From the NCBI RefSeq assembly GCF_000970345.1, contig NZ_LAQU01000014.1, positions 1 to 64,000 on the forward strand: a stretch of 64,000 bases of DNA. The letters are read 5' to 3'. Under the pieces are notes generated by a model, which worked only from the letters and a program-made list of their open reading frames with translations, had not been told where the DNA came from and made no database searches. This document shows positions 46,504-56,329 of the stretch, one piece after another. The DNA is from Robbsia andropogonis. GTDB taxonomy: Bacteria; Pseudomonadota; Gammaproteobacteria; Burkholderiales; Burkholderiaceae. The first letter of the stretch is position 1. Every line of letters starts with the position of its first letter. The translations under genes and the position numbers were made by a program.

Positions 46504-48036
46504 ATGGTCGAACAACCCAAGTTGTTGCTCGCAAAATCAATCATCAAAAGCTTTGGGCCTACCAGTGTCCTTAAGGGCTTCGACTTGTCTGTTCGTCCGG
46601 GAGAGGTTCACGCGTTCCTTGGTGGAAACGGCGCGGGGAAGTCGACTTTCATCAAAATCATTTCCGGCCAGCATCAACGGGACGGGGGCACGCTTCAGTT
46701 TTCGGGGCGCGACATTGGCGACGCCTCAACCTCTCCAGCGAGTACCGGGGAGATTGCCGTCGTCAATCAGGAGCTGGCATTGCTTCCACATCTGTCGGTC
46801 GCGGAAAATATCGCCATGCCCCGAATGCATCGGGCGTTCGGAACATACAGTGAGCGAACCTCACGCGCGCTTGCGACTGAAGCCCTTTCGCTAATTGACC
46901 CGCAGTTCGCAAGGGAATCGGTTCATCGCTTGGTGGACGAGCTATCGCTTCACGAGCGGCAACTGGTGGAAATAGCCCGTGCGCTGCGCTCCGGTGCGAA
47001 GCTGCTATTGCTCGACGAGCCGACAGCAAATCTGACCGCTGCCGAGACCGGGCGTCTCTTTGCCGTCATTCGAAGGCTGATAGTCGAAACGAATCTTGCC
47101 GTTCTCTTTGTTTCTCATCGCATGCGGGAGATACGTCAGATTGCCGATGTCTGCACCATCATTCGTGATGGCAAGACCGCCGTCGACCGTGCGCCGCTCG
47201 ACACGATCACGGACCGTGAAATCATCGACCACATGGGGCAATCGGTCGAGCCGGACCCGCAAATCGAGGTCAACCTGGAAGCTGCATCGGAATTGCGAGA
47301 CGGATACGACGAAAGCTATGACGGCCATAGCACCGCTGAAGCCCCCGTCATCGTTTGCCAGGATGATATCGAATTCGAAATACGTCCGGGCGCCATCATC
47401 GGACTGGCAGGCGCGCCAACCGGCCCTCTGGAATTGATCGAGGCACTAACGGGAATCGCGCCTAAACCTCGCTGGCGTATCGAGCGAGCGGGTGTATCGG
47501 TCAATCATCGCGGACCATCTGATGCGGCCCGCGCTGGCGTAGGCTACATATCCGGCGACCGAGCAAACAAAGGCATGCTTGCAACGTTGCCCATCATCGA
47601 CAACCTGATGGTGGCGCAGCGCGTCGTCCAACGAAAAAAAATCGTTCGTCACGAGGAGCTTCAAGAAGGGCAGAACCTTCTCGATGCACTCAAGATACGC
47701 GCCGGCTCCCTATGGCACGCTCCCGCCACCTTGAGCGGCGGTACGCAGCAAAAAGTGCTGGTTGCGCGCTGGCTGAATCTGAAGCCGCAACTGCTGGTGC
47801 TGGAAGAACCTACGCGCGGCGTTGACATTCGGACAAAGCGCGAAATCTACGCGCTCATTCGCAAACTCGCCAAGCAGGGTACGGCAGTTGTCTGGTGGTC
47901 AACGGAATACGTGGAACTGGTCGAGTTGTGTGACACGGTACTCGCGTTTGACCTTTCAGGTAGGCCGACCGGGATGCTCCGCCATCCTGGCCTTAATGAA
48001 ACAAGCCTTGCTAGCGCTACAGGAATGGCAGCCTGA
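46504..48036 (+). CDS. sugar ABC importer, tandem ATP-binding protein (RbsA/MglA type)
   Basis: The protein is 510 residues with two ABC domains. The first has Walker A GGNGAGKST, a non-canonical signature (LSLHERQLVEIARALRSG) and KLLLLDEPTANL, all normal for the family. The second lacks a functional P-loop (GLAGAPTGPLELIEAL), has LSGGTQQKVLVARWL and a Walker B with E in place of D (LLVLEEPTRGVD). The usual histidine switch is replaced in VVWWSTEYVELVELCD. It is more diverged from RbsA than the protein encoded at 9.6-11.3 kb, so it probably serves another sugar. The ATG follows GGAGACG. The permease gene begins 45 bp downstream. Confidence 0.92.
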   Translation: MVEQPKLLLAKSIIKSFGPTSVLKGFDLSVRPGEVHAFLGGNGAGKSTFIKIISGQHQRDGGTLQFSGRDIGDASTSPASTGEIAVVNQELALLPHLSVAENIAMPRMHRAFGTYSERTSRALATEALSLIDPQFARESVHRLVDELSLHERQLVEIARALRSGAKLLLLDEPTANLTAAETGRLFAVIRRLIVETNLAVLFVSHRMREIRQIADVCTIIRDGKTAVDRAPLDTITDREIIDHMGQSVEPDPQIEVNLEAASELRDGYDESYDGHSTAEAPVIVCQDDIEFEIRPGAIIGLAGAPTGPLELIEALTGIAPKPRWRIERAGVSVNHRGPSDAARAGVGYISGDRANKGMLATLPIIDNLMVAQRVVQRKKIVRHEELQEGQNLLDALKIRAGSLWHAPATLSGGTQQKVLVARWLNLKPQLLVLEEPTRGVDIRTKREIYALIRKLAKQGTAVVWWSTEYVELVELCDTVLAFDLSGRPTGMLRHPGLNETSLASATGMAA

Positions 48037-48081
48037 AACGTAAAAGGTTTCGACGACAGAATATAAGACAGGAGACACAGC

Positions 48082-49077
48082 ATGAAAGCATTAACGCAAG
48101 CAATGCGCAGCAGCGCGAAAGAGCCAGGCGGAGGCATCCGGCACATATTGTCGACGTATCGGACCGAGATTGCCATCGCGATTGCCATTGTCGTCATCGA
48201 ATTTGCTGTTGGTATGGTCGTTCCGGCCGCGTTGTCGATGGGAAATCTAGCGAACGTTACCCAAGCCGCGGCGCCGCTCGTCATCATGGCGTTCGGTGTA
48301 CTTCTCGTGATCATCACGGGTGGTATCGATCTATCGGTAGGCTCTGTTTTCTCCCTTACAGGCATGGTCACCGGTCTGGCGATGTCGCATGGTCATGGCG
48401 CCATCGTCAGCAGCATCGCCGGCTTGGCCGTGGGTTTCATCATCGGTTTGATGAATGGTGCGCTTGTGACTTTCGTAGGTCTCGCGCCATTCGTCGTCAC
48501 GCTTAGTACGTATGCCATCGCCGGAAGTCTGTCGTTCATCGTAACCGACGGTCACTCGCTTCCTATCAATGACCCGAATTACTGGCTGCTCAATTCTGGT
48601 GCGATGATTCCCGGGGTCATCAATTACGTGCTGTGGTGCGCGCTGCTGCTGGTTGTTATCGAGTTCTGTCTGCGCAAGGTTGTAGCGGGGAGGTGGCTGT
48701 ATGCCGTAGGTAGCAGCAGCGCTTCCGCTCGCGTCATTGGTATCCCTGTGAATCGCGTTCGTTTGTGCGCTTATGTAATTTCCGGATTGCTTGCCTCATT
48801 TTCAGGCATTGTAAGCGTCTCGTATATCAGTAATGCGGAAGCGACAGCGGGATCCAGCTTGATGCTTCAGGCAATCGCTGCGGTGGTTATTGGCGGCGCA
48901 AGCCTCTTCGGAGGCACCGGGTCCGCTATTGGTGCGCTGCTCGGCGCGTTGATGATAACGATCATCCAGAACGGTGCGAATCTTATTGGCGTGAACAGTT
49001 TCTGGCAAGGCACGGTGACAGGTATCGTGATACTCATCGCGGTATTGGTCGATCGCATCACCAAAGCACGGCGATAA
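48082..49077 (+). CDS. sugar ABC importer permease
   Basis: The protein is 331 residues, a BPD_transp_2 permease with about 9-10 membrane helices and the family hallmarks ITGGIDLSVGSVFSLTGMVT, GSSSASARVIGIPVNRVRLC (cytoplasmic coupling loop) and VVIGGASLFGGTGSAIGALL. A GGAGACAC site precedes the ATG. It forms the inner-membrane pore for the importer with the ATPase gene upstream and the binding protein gene 30 bp downstream. Confidence 0.93.
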   Translation: MKALTQAMRSSAKEPGGGIRHILSTYRTEIAIAIAIVVIEFAVGMVVPAALSMGNLANVTQAAAPLVIMAFGVLLVIITGGIDLSVGSVFSLTGMVTGLAMSHGHGAIVSSIAGLAVGFIIGLMNGALVTFVGLAPFVVTLSTYAIAGSLSFIVTDGHSLPINDPNYWLLNSGAMIPGVINYVLWCALLLVVIEFCLRKVVAGRWLYAVGSSSASARVIGIPVNRVRLCAYVISGLLASFSGIVSVSYISNAEATAGSSLMLQAIAAVVIGGASLFGGTGSAIGALLGALMITIIQNGANLIGVNSFWQGTVTGIVILIAVLVDRITKARR

Positions 49078-49107
49078 GCCGGCGGCATAATACCAAGCAA
49101 GGAGACC

Positions 49108-50127
49108 ATGATGAACGTTTTTCGACTCACCCCATTTCGCCAACTTGAAAAGCCTTTGACCGCGATGGTTGTCTGTAGCGCGCTGGCTTGCCTCGCGATG
49201 GCATCACAGTCGGCGCTGGCACAGGCCAAGCAAACGGTTGCCTATATCGCGCCATCGTTGGATATTTCGTACTGGCAGTGGGTTGCGTACGGCGTCAAGG
49301 AACGCGCGAAGGAACTGGGCATGAACTACGTGGAATTTACCTCCGAGAACTCTCCCGCGAAGCAGATGGACAACGTGAAGACGGCGCTGACACGAGGCGT
49401 ATCCGCCATCGTGATGGGTCCCGTCAGTTCAACCAGCACGCCTCCCGTATTGAGGCTGCTGAAAGAGAAGTCCGTCCCTATCGCGTTTGCGGGCATCGGT
49501 CCCCAAGCGGGACAGACAGACTACACATCAGCAGTCACTGCCAATAATTTTGACACCGGCAAGGCACAAGGCGCCTATGTCTGCAAACTGGCGAAGGAGC
49601 GCGGTGGCAACAAGATAGCGATGCTCTCGCTGCCGCAAGACCGCGAGAACGCGCAAAAATATATGAAGGGTGCAAAGGAGTCGTTTGCCGCGGACGGCTG
49701 CGATCTGGTTCAGGTTCTTGAAACCCATGGCTTGACTGTCAACGAGGCTGTTTCGCAGGCGAACGACATCCTGACCGCCCATCCCGACGTCAAGGCCATT
49801 TACGGAATGTACGATGAAGCGGCGACCGGCGCCGCCAAAGCGCTACAGACGCGGGGGCTCACAGGCAAGGTTGCTGTTGTAACTGCAGATGGCAGTCCGA
49901 CCACCATCAAGCTATTGCGTGATGGCGCCATCCAGGGCATTTTCCTGCAGGAAGCAGTCGGCCAAGGTATCGACGCCACCACGCAGGTGAACAACGCCTT
50001 GAACAAGAATCCAACGACTCAGGAACTGGCGCTCAAAGAGCCGCTTGTTACGAAGGAAACAATCGACCAGCCTGCCGCGCAGGCTACCGTGAAGCGGGTC
50101 TATCCGCCGTCGGCCGGTAGCTACTGA
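49108..50127 (+). CDS. sugar ABC importer periplasmic binding protein
   Basis: The protein is 339 residues with a long signal sequence: the hydrophobic core [20 protein letters not shown] is followed by cleavage near ALAQA. The mature part has the type-I binding fold: [40 protein letters not shown], and [20 protein letters not shown]. An aromatic patch (SYWQW) near the expected ligand pocket suits a sugar or cyclitol. It is not closely similar to RbsB of the first operon. The substrate is unknown. Confidence 0.92.
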   Translation: MMNVFRLTPFRQLEKPLTAMVVCSALACLAMASQSALAQAKQTVAYIAPSLDISYWQWVAYGVKERAKELGMNYVEFTSENSPAKQMDNVKTALTRGVSAIVMGPVSSTSTPPVLRLLKEKSVPIAFAGIGPQAGQTDYTSAVTANNFDTGKAQGAYVCKLAKERGGNKIAMLSLPQDRENAQKYMKGAKESFAADGCDLVQVLETHGLTVNEAVSQANDILTAHPDVKAIYGMYDEAATGAAKALQTRGLTGKVAVVTADGSPTTIKLLRDGAIQGIFLQEAVGQGIDATTQVNNALNKNPTTQELALKEPLVTKETIDQPAAQATVKRVYPPSAGSY

Positions 50128-50204
50128 GCGCGCGTGCTTGCGCGACGCCGCTGGTCGAAAAGCGGGCAGCCGCCTTACTTGATTCGAACGTATTCGGAGA
50201 CATT

Positions 50205-51101
50205 GTGGACAATTTCCCCATCATTGACCCGCATCATCATCTTTACGACCTGAAGAACGGCAATTATCCGTGGCTTCAGGGGCCCATGCTTGAGCGCGTT
50301 TTCGGTGATTATTCGGCGATTCGTGAAGACTATCTGATTGAAAACTTTTTGGCAGACATCAGGAATCAGAATGTCGTCAAGACGGTGCACCTTCAGGTCG
50401 AATATGATCATAACGACCCGGTAGCGGAAACGCGGTGGCTCCAGGGCGTGGCGGACAAGCACGGTTATCCGCACGGAATCGTCGCCTTCGCAGACCTGTC
50501 ATCACCGAAAGTCCAGGAGGTAATCGAGTCACATCTCGAATATCCGAACGTGCGGGGAATTCGCCAGTGCCTTAACTTCCATCGTGACCCGGTCAAGACG
50601 TTCATTGATAATCCGCACCTCATGAGTGAACAGCAATGGCGGGCTGGCTATTCACTCTTGCAACGCTACAACCTGTCATTCGATTTGCAGCTGTACTGCA
50701 CGCAAATGGAAGAGGCGATGGCGTTGGCCTACGCTTACCCGGATATTCCGGTCGTTCTCAACCATACTGGCATGCCCGTGGACCGTAAGCCTGCCGAAAT
50801 CGAAAACTGGAAAAAAGGAATGAAGCTGCTGGCTTCAGCGCCAAACGTGTCGTGCAAGATTTCCGGACTCGGGATGGCCGATTGGAAGTGGACAGTCGAC
50901 AGCATTCGGCCATTCGTTCTCGATGCCATCGATGCATTTGGCGTCGAGCGATGCATGTTTGCGAGTAACTTTCCGGTAGACAAGCTTTTCAGCAGCTATG
51001 ATGCCGTCTTTGATGCCTTCAAGAAGATCACGAAGGACTTTGCTGAGTCCGAGCGTCGCGCGCTGTTCCACGACAATTCGGAGCGCATATATAGACTTTA
51101 A
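50205..51101 (+). CDS. COG3618-type amidohydrolase/lactonase
   Basis: A GTG start at 50205 with GGAG upstream gives 298 residues. The family signature IDPHHHLYDL begins the TIM barrel. Further conserved parts are VKTVHLQVEYD, VRGIRQCLNFH, VVLNHTGMPVDRKPAE, CKISGLGMADWKW and RCMFASNFPVDKLFSSY with the metal aspartate region. COG3618 includes L-fuconolactonase, L-rhamnono-lactonase and 2-pyrone-4,6-dicarboxylate hydrolase. With the SDR of the opposite strand it suggests oxidation of a sugar to a lactone followed by hydrolysis. It is the last gene of the importer operon. Confidence 0.9.
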   Translation: MDNFPIIDPHHHLYDLKNGNYPWLQGPMLERVFGDYSAIREDYLIENFLADIRNQNVVKTVHLQVEYDHNDPVAETRWLQGVADKHGYPHGIVAFADLSSPKVQEVIESHLEYPNVRGIRQCLNFHRDPVKTFIDNPHLMSEQQWRAGYSLLQRYNLSFDLQLYCTQMEEAMALAYAYPDIPVVLNHTGMPVDRKPAEIENWKKGMKLLASAPNVSCKISGLGMADWKWTVDSIRPFVLDAIDAFGVERCMFASNFPVDKLFSSYDAVFDAFKKITKDFAESERRALFHDNSERIYRL

Positions 51102-51469
51102 AGGACAGGATTGCGAGGCGTGATGTAGCGTGTATCCAGCGTTTGCCTAGACCGCCGCGCTTACTACCTTGTTCTCGTCCGCTCGATCGAGCATCGTCGA
51201 AGCGCAACGTCACGTTTTGCTTGAGTGGGGCAGCGCCAGCGTGGTCATTGCCATGATCGCGTGGAGCATCGCGAGTGCGTCAACACTTCGCAAAGGCTTT
51301 TATACTCATGGTCTACGCACGAAGGCTGACAGAGCGTGGTCAGGCTTGGCCGTCGTGGGGGCGAAGTCCGCGAGACGGTCGTTGGGCGCCGATTAACGCC
51401 CAACGTGAATGCGGAGCATCGATGCAATACGCCTGATCCGATGCGAAGGACCCGACAGCGAAATGCTGA
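51102..51469. other. gene-free convergent spacer
   Basis: About 370 bp between two convergent transcripts. Apart from the hairpin at 51380-51405 I see nothing coding or repetitive in it. Confidence 0.4.
51380..51405. terminator. candidate bidirectional terminator hairpin
   Basis: CGTTGGGCG and CGCCCAACG form a perfect 9-bp stem with an 8-nt loop between the convergent lactonase and exporter genes. No U-run follows on either side, so function as an intrinsic terminator is uncertain. Confidence 0.35.
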
Positions 51470-53557
51470 TTAGGGTGTCCACGTCGCGTAATCGCGCTTC
51501 CCTTCTTTCCACAACGATTGATAGTCTTGGCTACTCTCTAACAGCGCGATATGTGTGCCGTCCGCGACGATGCGTCCGTCCACGACAACCAGGATGCGGG
51601 GCATCGCTGACGCTCGTTCAATGCGATGCGAAACGAACAACACCGTCGTATCGCTTCGAACGGTGGTCCTATTCATCTCGATGTCACTTGGTAAATCATT
51701 TGATCCTGGGGCGCCAACTTTTGCCGCTAACCATTGCGCACACACGGCGGATTCCGTAACGGGATCGAGATTTGCCGTAGCCTCATCTAGGACCATTACC
51801 GCTGCGTCGCGTGCAAAGGCTCTAGCCAGTAAAAGACGCTGAACTTCCCCACCTGACAATGTGGTGCCATTGGGCCCGATCAGGGTGTCGTCGCCTCCGG
51901 GCAAAGCTGAGACAAATGAACGCGCCTGCGCGCGCGCCAGTGCAGAGTGATAGACAGCGTTCGGGGCATAAGAAATGTCCTTATCCTTGCCGGTATCGGC
52001 AGCTAAGAACGAAGGTTGTGCCCCGCATAGGGATTGTGTTGCATTAGACGTTTGTCGCAGCGTGGGTACGGCGTATAAGACGTTTTCAATAATGGACCGA
52101 TTGAATAAGCACGCCTGCTGTGGGACAGCCGCGAGATAGTTACGCCAGCATGCCGGTGAGACGGTCCGCAAATCGCGGCCAGCCACTAAAATACGTCCTT
52201 CGGTCGGTTCTATGACGCCGAGGACCAGCCTTAGCAAAGTACTTTTTCCTGCACCAGAAGGCCCGACGATGGCAATACGATCGCCAAGTCGAATTGTTAG
52301 ATCAATGCGGTTCAGAATACGCCGATCTCCTAAGTCATAACAGACCGCTTCGAATACGATGTCCAGTGCTTTGCCGTTCGGCCAGTCCTCGCTTAAAAGG
52401 GGGAACGCGGACTTCCCAGGGTTCAGGGCAGATGCAATAGGCATCTGAGCGGCATGGATAGATCTTTCTGGTGCATCGTACGTCGCGGCGACTGTCGACA
52501 CCGTTGGTGCACCCGCCGCGACTTGTGAGCACTCAGTGGCAGTCGCAGTGTGCGTGTCTGCGTCAATTGGGCCTGAAGGCAGTAAATGTGTGACGCCGTC
52601 CACGATCTTGCCCCAATAGCCGAAGTAATCGATCAATCGTTGGCTGAGGTTATGGGTGTAATTGACGACGTGAAGCACGATTCCGACGGACATTGTGAAA
52701 AGGGCGAGATCAATGTCGCCCTTGATGAAAAGCCAACTAGCGACGCAGGAAATACTGACGCAGAAGATGGCCATGAAAGCAAATTGCCCCCATCGCAAAC
52801 GCTCAAAGAATCGATTCGACCGATTGATCGCTTTGCGTTCTATTAACTGGTAACGCGAGAGGTGACGGCGCTCGGTGTGAAGGCCGTTGTTTAAGATCAC
52901 GCTCATCTGATTCGTCAGACTATCTGTGATCTGAGCATTCGTCTGCGCCTCGCACGCCGCGGCATCGACAATCAGCGATTCCGCCTTTCGGGCAATACGA
53001 TACGAGACAATGCCATAAACGCAGACCCAAGCAATCATAAAGCAGCCCAAGTACGGCGAGGCCAGGCATAAAGTAAACGCGGCAAGCGTTAGCGCGATCG
53101 CCGTGGGCCAGAAATCGAAAAAGACGCTGCCAAGCAGTTGATTGATCGCGACAGCGGTTTCCGTTACACGCTGAGAGATCAGTCCAGGGTGATAGCATGT
53201 ATGAAAGTCCTGCTTGCGTGAAAGGGCCGTCATATGCAGGCGCATAGCGATAGAATGACGCTGAGGTGCCAGCGAGTGGATGAACAAGGCACCGGACCCG
53301 CGTGAGCAGGTCATGTCGACGGTAAGCGTGGAAATGAAGAACAGCAGTGGCCAGCCGATGGTGAATAGGGTTGTTGGATGGGTTGATATCGCATCATTGT
53401 TGACGATTTCCGTCATCCGTTGCACAAGCATGCCCAATGCGAGCGGTGCAAGCATGCCTGCAGTCGCCTGTATCGCCTCGAATCCGCCAATCGCTGCATA
53501 TCTGATGCCGAAGGGGCGAAGCGAGGAATGAATGAAGCACCTCATCCTGGAATGCAT
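51470..53557 (-). CDS. type-I ABC exporter (membrane domain fused to ATPase)
   Basis: The protein is 695 residues. Residues 1-300 form a six-helix exporter membrane domain (segments near IGWPLLFFISTLTVDM, ALTLAAFTLCLASPYLGCFM and MAIFCVSISCVASWLFI). A linker of unusual length, about 330-400, rich in Ala/Thr/Ser, follows. The ATPase has VGPSGAGKST, a Q-loop in AAVPQQACLFN, the shortened signature LSGGEVQRLLLARA, VMVLDEATANLD and SHRIE. A further insertion of about 30 residues precedes the signature. It would export the product of the adjacent glycosyltransferase cluster across the inner membrane. It starts 2 bp after the glycosyltransferase stop, in the same operon. Confidence 0.9.
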   Translation of the reverse strand: MHSRMRCFIHSSLRPFGIRYAAIGGFEAIQATAGMLAPLALGMLVQRMTEIVNNDAISTHPTTLFTIGWPLLFFISTLTVDMTCSRGSGALFIHSLAPQRHSIAMRLHMTALSRKQDFHTCYHPGLISQRVTETAVAINQLLGSVFFDFWPTAIALTLAAFTLCLASPYLGCFMIAWVCVYGIVSYRIARKAESLIVDAAACEAQTNAQITDSLTNQMSVILNNGLHTERRHLSRYQLIERKAINRSNRFFERLRWGQFAFMAIFCVSISCVASWLFIKGDIDLALFTMSVGIVLHVVNYTHNLSQRLIDYFGYWGKIVDGVTHLLPSGPIDADTHTATATECSQVAAGAPTVSTVAATYDAPERSIHAAQMPIASALNPGKSAFPLLSEDWPNGKALDIVFEAVCYDLGDRRILNRIDLTIRLGDRIAIVGPSGAGKSTLLRLVLGVIEPTEGRILVAGRDLRTVSPACWRNYLAAVPQQACLFNRSIIENVLYAVPTLRQTSNATQSLCGAQPSFLAADTGKDKDISYAPNAVYHSALARAQARSFVSALPGGDDTLIGPNGTTLSGGEVQRLLLARAFARDAAVMVLDEATANLDPVTESAVCAQWLAAKVGAPGSNDLPSDIEMNRTTVRSDTTVLFVSHRIERASAMPRILVVVDGRIVADGTHIALLESSQDYQSLWKEGKRDYATWTP

Positions 53558-53559
53558 GA

Positions 53560-54981
53560 TTAGGTATCCAAAGTAGATGTATCACGTAGTACATCGAGAT
53601 GCCATCGCATCGATCGATGATCCGCGATCACCGCGAGCGCATCCAATGTGTCAATATGCGTCATGTTGGTAGCTTGCAGAAACACCTGATGCAATGCAGA
53701 AATGTGGGTCGCGAGGCTATATCGCGAGAGATAGGTCGAACGCGTCGCAGCTCGGTGCAGGTAATGCAAGTGATGGATGTCGCCGCAGGTCGACGTCGCA
53801 TGCGACGCCATGCGGTTCTTGCCAGCCGACGCGACGGCATCCTGGGAAAAATCGCTATTGTTCAAGATGTTCTGATTCGACAGCGTGGCGATCTGCGCAC
53901 TTAAGGCATTCATGTCGCCGCGTGGGTATAGAAAGCCATTTTGGCCGTGAACGATGGTGTCGCCGATTCCGGCAATGTCAGGCATAAGCGGTACCACCCC
54001 AGCCGACATTGCTTCAAGCATCGCGAGCGGTGTGCCTTCTGTATCAGAAACCAAAATGAGTGCGTCGATTTGCGCATAGACGCCAGCCATATCCATTCTG
54101 TGACGCGGGCCGGTCCAGGTCAGCGATATCGCTGTTTTTCGCAGCGCTGTATAAAGCGCGTCGTGTTCTTCGCCGTCGCCGCAGACGAGCAAGGACACGG
54201 GTAGCTTTGCGCGTACGATATTCTCCGCTAGCAGTAAGAGTCGGGATACCTTCTTCTGACGCTCGCATAATCGTCCGACATAGCCGATCGTAAAAAGAGG
54301 GGAGCGTTTGATGCGTTGGTCGCTCGGTGCTGCGAAGTCAGGCACGCCGTATGGCACATGTATTGCCCTTATGCCATAGCCCGCCAAGCGATGTTGGCTT
54401 TGCGTGCAAACGGCGATCACCGTAGACAATATTCGTGCGTATTTACGCTGCAGATGGAGATAATACGACTCGTCGGTGTGGCAAACGCCGATGACGCGTA
54501 ATCGAGGGTGAGACGATAATAAATAAGCACCTAGCTTAAATCCATACTCATATTGGTTCGGGACAAGAATATCGATGCGCTGGCCGATCAGGCGGGCATG
54601 GACTGGAAGCCAGTCAATGCCGTCTACATCGCACTGCAAAGACCAGTGATCCTCGCTGCCGTGGGGAAAGGGCAATACGATAACCTCATCGAAAGCGCGG
54701 AATGCCTCGTTTAAAGGTGTTACGTCTTTTTCATATGCGCCATTGCTTGCGGTTGCTACGTTGCATGGGCTGTGTGCCTTTTCTTCAGCAGTGAGGCAGT
54801 TGCCAACGCTTTCACTCGTATCGGGCGCCGGGCTAATGTCTGGTTCGAATTGCGCATGCTGGCTTTCCAACAGAACGGCGACGACGTCGAAGCTTCTAGA
54901 GCGATATAGTGCGAGGTCTTGACACCATGATGCGACTCCACCGATTTCGGCGGGACTTTGTAATACCAATCCAACGCGCAT
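53560..54981 (-). CDS. GT4-like glycosyltransferase A
   Basis: ATG 54981 (MRVGLVLQSPAEIGGVASWC) begins a 473-residue GT-B protein; the open frame upstream is only the antisense of the divergent gene. Visible are the N-terminal strand-turn with GGVASWCQDL, the hinge sequence LFTIGYVGRLCERQKKVSRL, LLVCGDGEEHDALYTAL and DTEGTPLAMLEAMSAGVVPL, which contains the E-x7-E pair that binds the donor nucleotide in GT4 retaining enzymes. A C-terminal extension of about 100 residues is unusual. Donor and acceptor are unknown. It is coupled to the exporter gene and divergent, 73 bp away, from another glycosyltransferase gene. Confidence 0.88.
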   Translation of the reverse strand: MRVGLVLQSPAEIGGVASWCQDLALYRSRSFDVVAVLLESQHAQFEPDISPAPDTSESVGNCLTAEEKAHSPCNVATASNGAYEKDVTPLNEAFRAFDEVIVLPFPHGSEDHWSLQCDVDGIDWLPVHARLIGQRIDILVPNQYEYGFKLGAYLLSSHPRLRVIGVCHTDESYYLHLQRKYARILSTVIAVCTQSQHRLAGYGIRAIHVPYGVPDFAAPSDQRIKRSPLFTIGYVGRLCERQKKVSRLLLLAENIVRAKLPVSLLVCGDGEEHDALYTALRKTAISLTWTGPRHRMDMAGVYAQIDALILVSDTEGTPLAMLEAMSAGVVPLMPDIAGIGDTIVHGQNGFLYPRGDMNALSAQIATLSNQNILNNSDFSQDAVASAGKNRMASHATSTCGDIHHLHYLHRAATRSTYLSRYSLATHISALHQVFLQATNMTHIDTLDALAVIADHRSMRWHLDVLRDTSTLDT

Positions 54982-55054
54982 GCGCCGTGGTCGTATATGA
55001 GGGGAGCTTGACTGTTCGGCACCAGCGGCACATGCGACAACGGGAGGGGAAGCA

Positions 55055-56329
55055 ATGAAGCGTTTAGTTTTCATACCAAGCCTGGGATATGGCGGATGCG
55101 AAGAATTTGCTGCACAACTATTAGCGTTGCTGGATGCGGCGAGTGAGCCCGCTATGTCGTGTATGCCAGCGATGCCAGAAACAGCGGAATTTCGCCAGCG
55201 CATTGCCCGGATTGGAAAGTATCCGTCGGAGCCGTTTGATTGGCACTGCGGCTGTTCCGCCGCGCCGAATTGGCCAAGCAATGCCGACCAATATAGCGAG
55301 GCGATGTCGCTATTGGGGCGCCTTTCCCCTAAGCAAGCCATCGTCGTCTTACCGGATCCGACTGCAGCGTTCGGATTTTTGGCGGCGTGCATTGATCGCG
55401 GCATTCCTAGCGTCGTAATTTTCCAATTGTGCGACGCGCCTTTTCGCGCGCCAGCTGCATTACGGCGTCGTGCCGCGGCGTTAAAGCTGGTTAGTGTCTC
55501 GGCGGCCGCTCGTAAATGGATTGCCAGCGCGTTCGGTGTAGCGTCGGAATGCGTCAAGATTCTGCCAAACGTTTCCAGACGCGGTGCGGTATATGGCACT
55601 CGCCAATTGCCCCGCGCTGGAGTTCCCCTCCTTGATGTAGATGCCGGGTCGGGAGCGGTTGTACCACCACCGAAAGATCCTCCGATGCCTGTTGCTGAAA
55701 AGCAGGCCGACGCCGGATCCGCGAGCCATTGCGTGCTCACCGTCGCGCGTATCACTCGGCAAAAGGGTTGGGCCTTATATCCCAGAATCGTGATGTGGGT
55801 CAAAGAACGCACACCTGACGTCCAGTTTGTCTGGGTTGGCGATGGGGAGGACAAGAATGCATTGCGGGCAGCATTGGTCCGTAGTGGACTGGCCGCGTGT
55901 GTAACGTTAGCTGGCCAGCAATCCCACGTTGGGGATTGGTACCGTTGCGCCGATCTATTGCTACTGCCTTCGATTTGGGAAGGGACACCACTAAGTCTAT
56001 CTGAAGCGATGCAATGCGGATGCCCGATCGTAACTACCCGAGTGGGAGGCATCCCGGAGATGCTCGACGACACGCAAGCTTGGTTAGTGTCGACAGACTG
56101 TACGGGCGACTTGCGCTCGGATAGCGTCAAGGGGAGCGTTGAGCGACTTGGAGCGGCAATTGTGGACGCTTTGAACGATCCAGCGGAGAGGGCACTGCGC
56201 GCAAATGCTGCACGCGCGCGATGGAGCACGGCCCACGAAAACGGCCTGGCTTCGTTCGCGTCTTTACTTGACATCCCAATCTCCACGCTATGCGTTGCGG
56301 ACGAACTGCTCAACAGGCAAGACAGGTAA
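55055..56329 (+). CDS. GT4-like glycosyltransferase B
   Basis: A strong GGGAGGGGAAGC precedes ATG 55055; 424 residues. The N-terminus MKRLVFIPSLGYGGCEEFAA has the GGxE-type loop. The C-terminal half contains VLTVARITRQKGWALYPRIV, VQFVWVGDGEDKNALRAALV and SIWEGTPLSLSEAMQCGCPI with the E-x7-E pair, then TTRVGGIPEML. A cytoplasmic retaining glycosyltransferase is the natural reading; sugars are unknown. It is the only plus-strand gene of the 51-64 kb cluster. Its 3' end overlaps the TlyA-like gene tail-to-tail by 42 bp. Confidence 0.88.
   Translation: MKRLVFIPSLGYGGCEEFAAQLLALLDAASEPAMSCMPAMPETAEFRQRIARIGKYPSEPFDWHCGCSAAPNWPSNADQYSEAMSLLGRLSPKQAIVVLPDPTAAFGFLAACIDRGIPSVVIFQLCDAPFRAPAALRRRAAALKLVSVSAAARKWIASAFGVASECVKILPNVSRRGAVYGTRQLPRAGVPLLDVDAGSGAVVPPPKDPPMPVAEKQADAGSASHCVLTVARITRQKGWALYPRIVMWVKERTPDVQFVWVGDGEDKNALRAALVRSGLAACVTLAGQQSHVGDWYRCADLLLLPSIWEGTPLSLSEAMQCGCPIVTTRVGGIPEMLDDTQAWLVSTDCTGDLRSDSVKGSVERLGAAIVDALNDPAERALRANAARARWSTAHENGLASFASLLDIPISTLCVADELLNRQDR

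Noticed and set aside
51169-51396. 75-codon plus-strand frame in the convergent spacer
   Set aside because: No motif or ribosome site; it runs into the hairpin and is probably chance.
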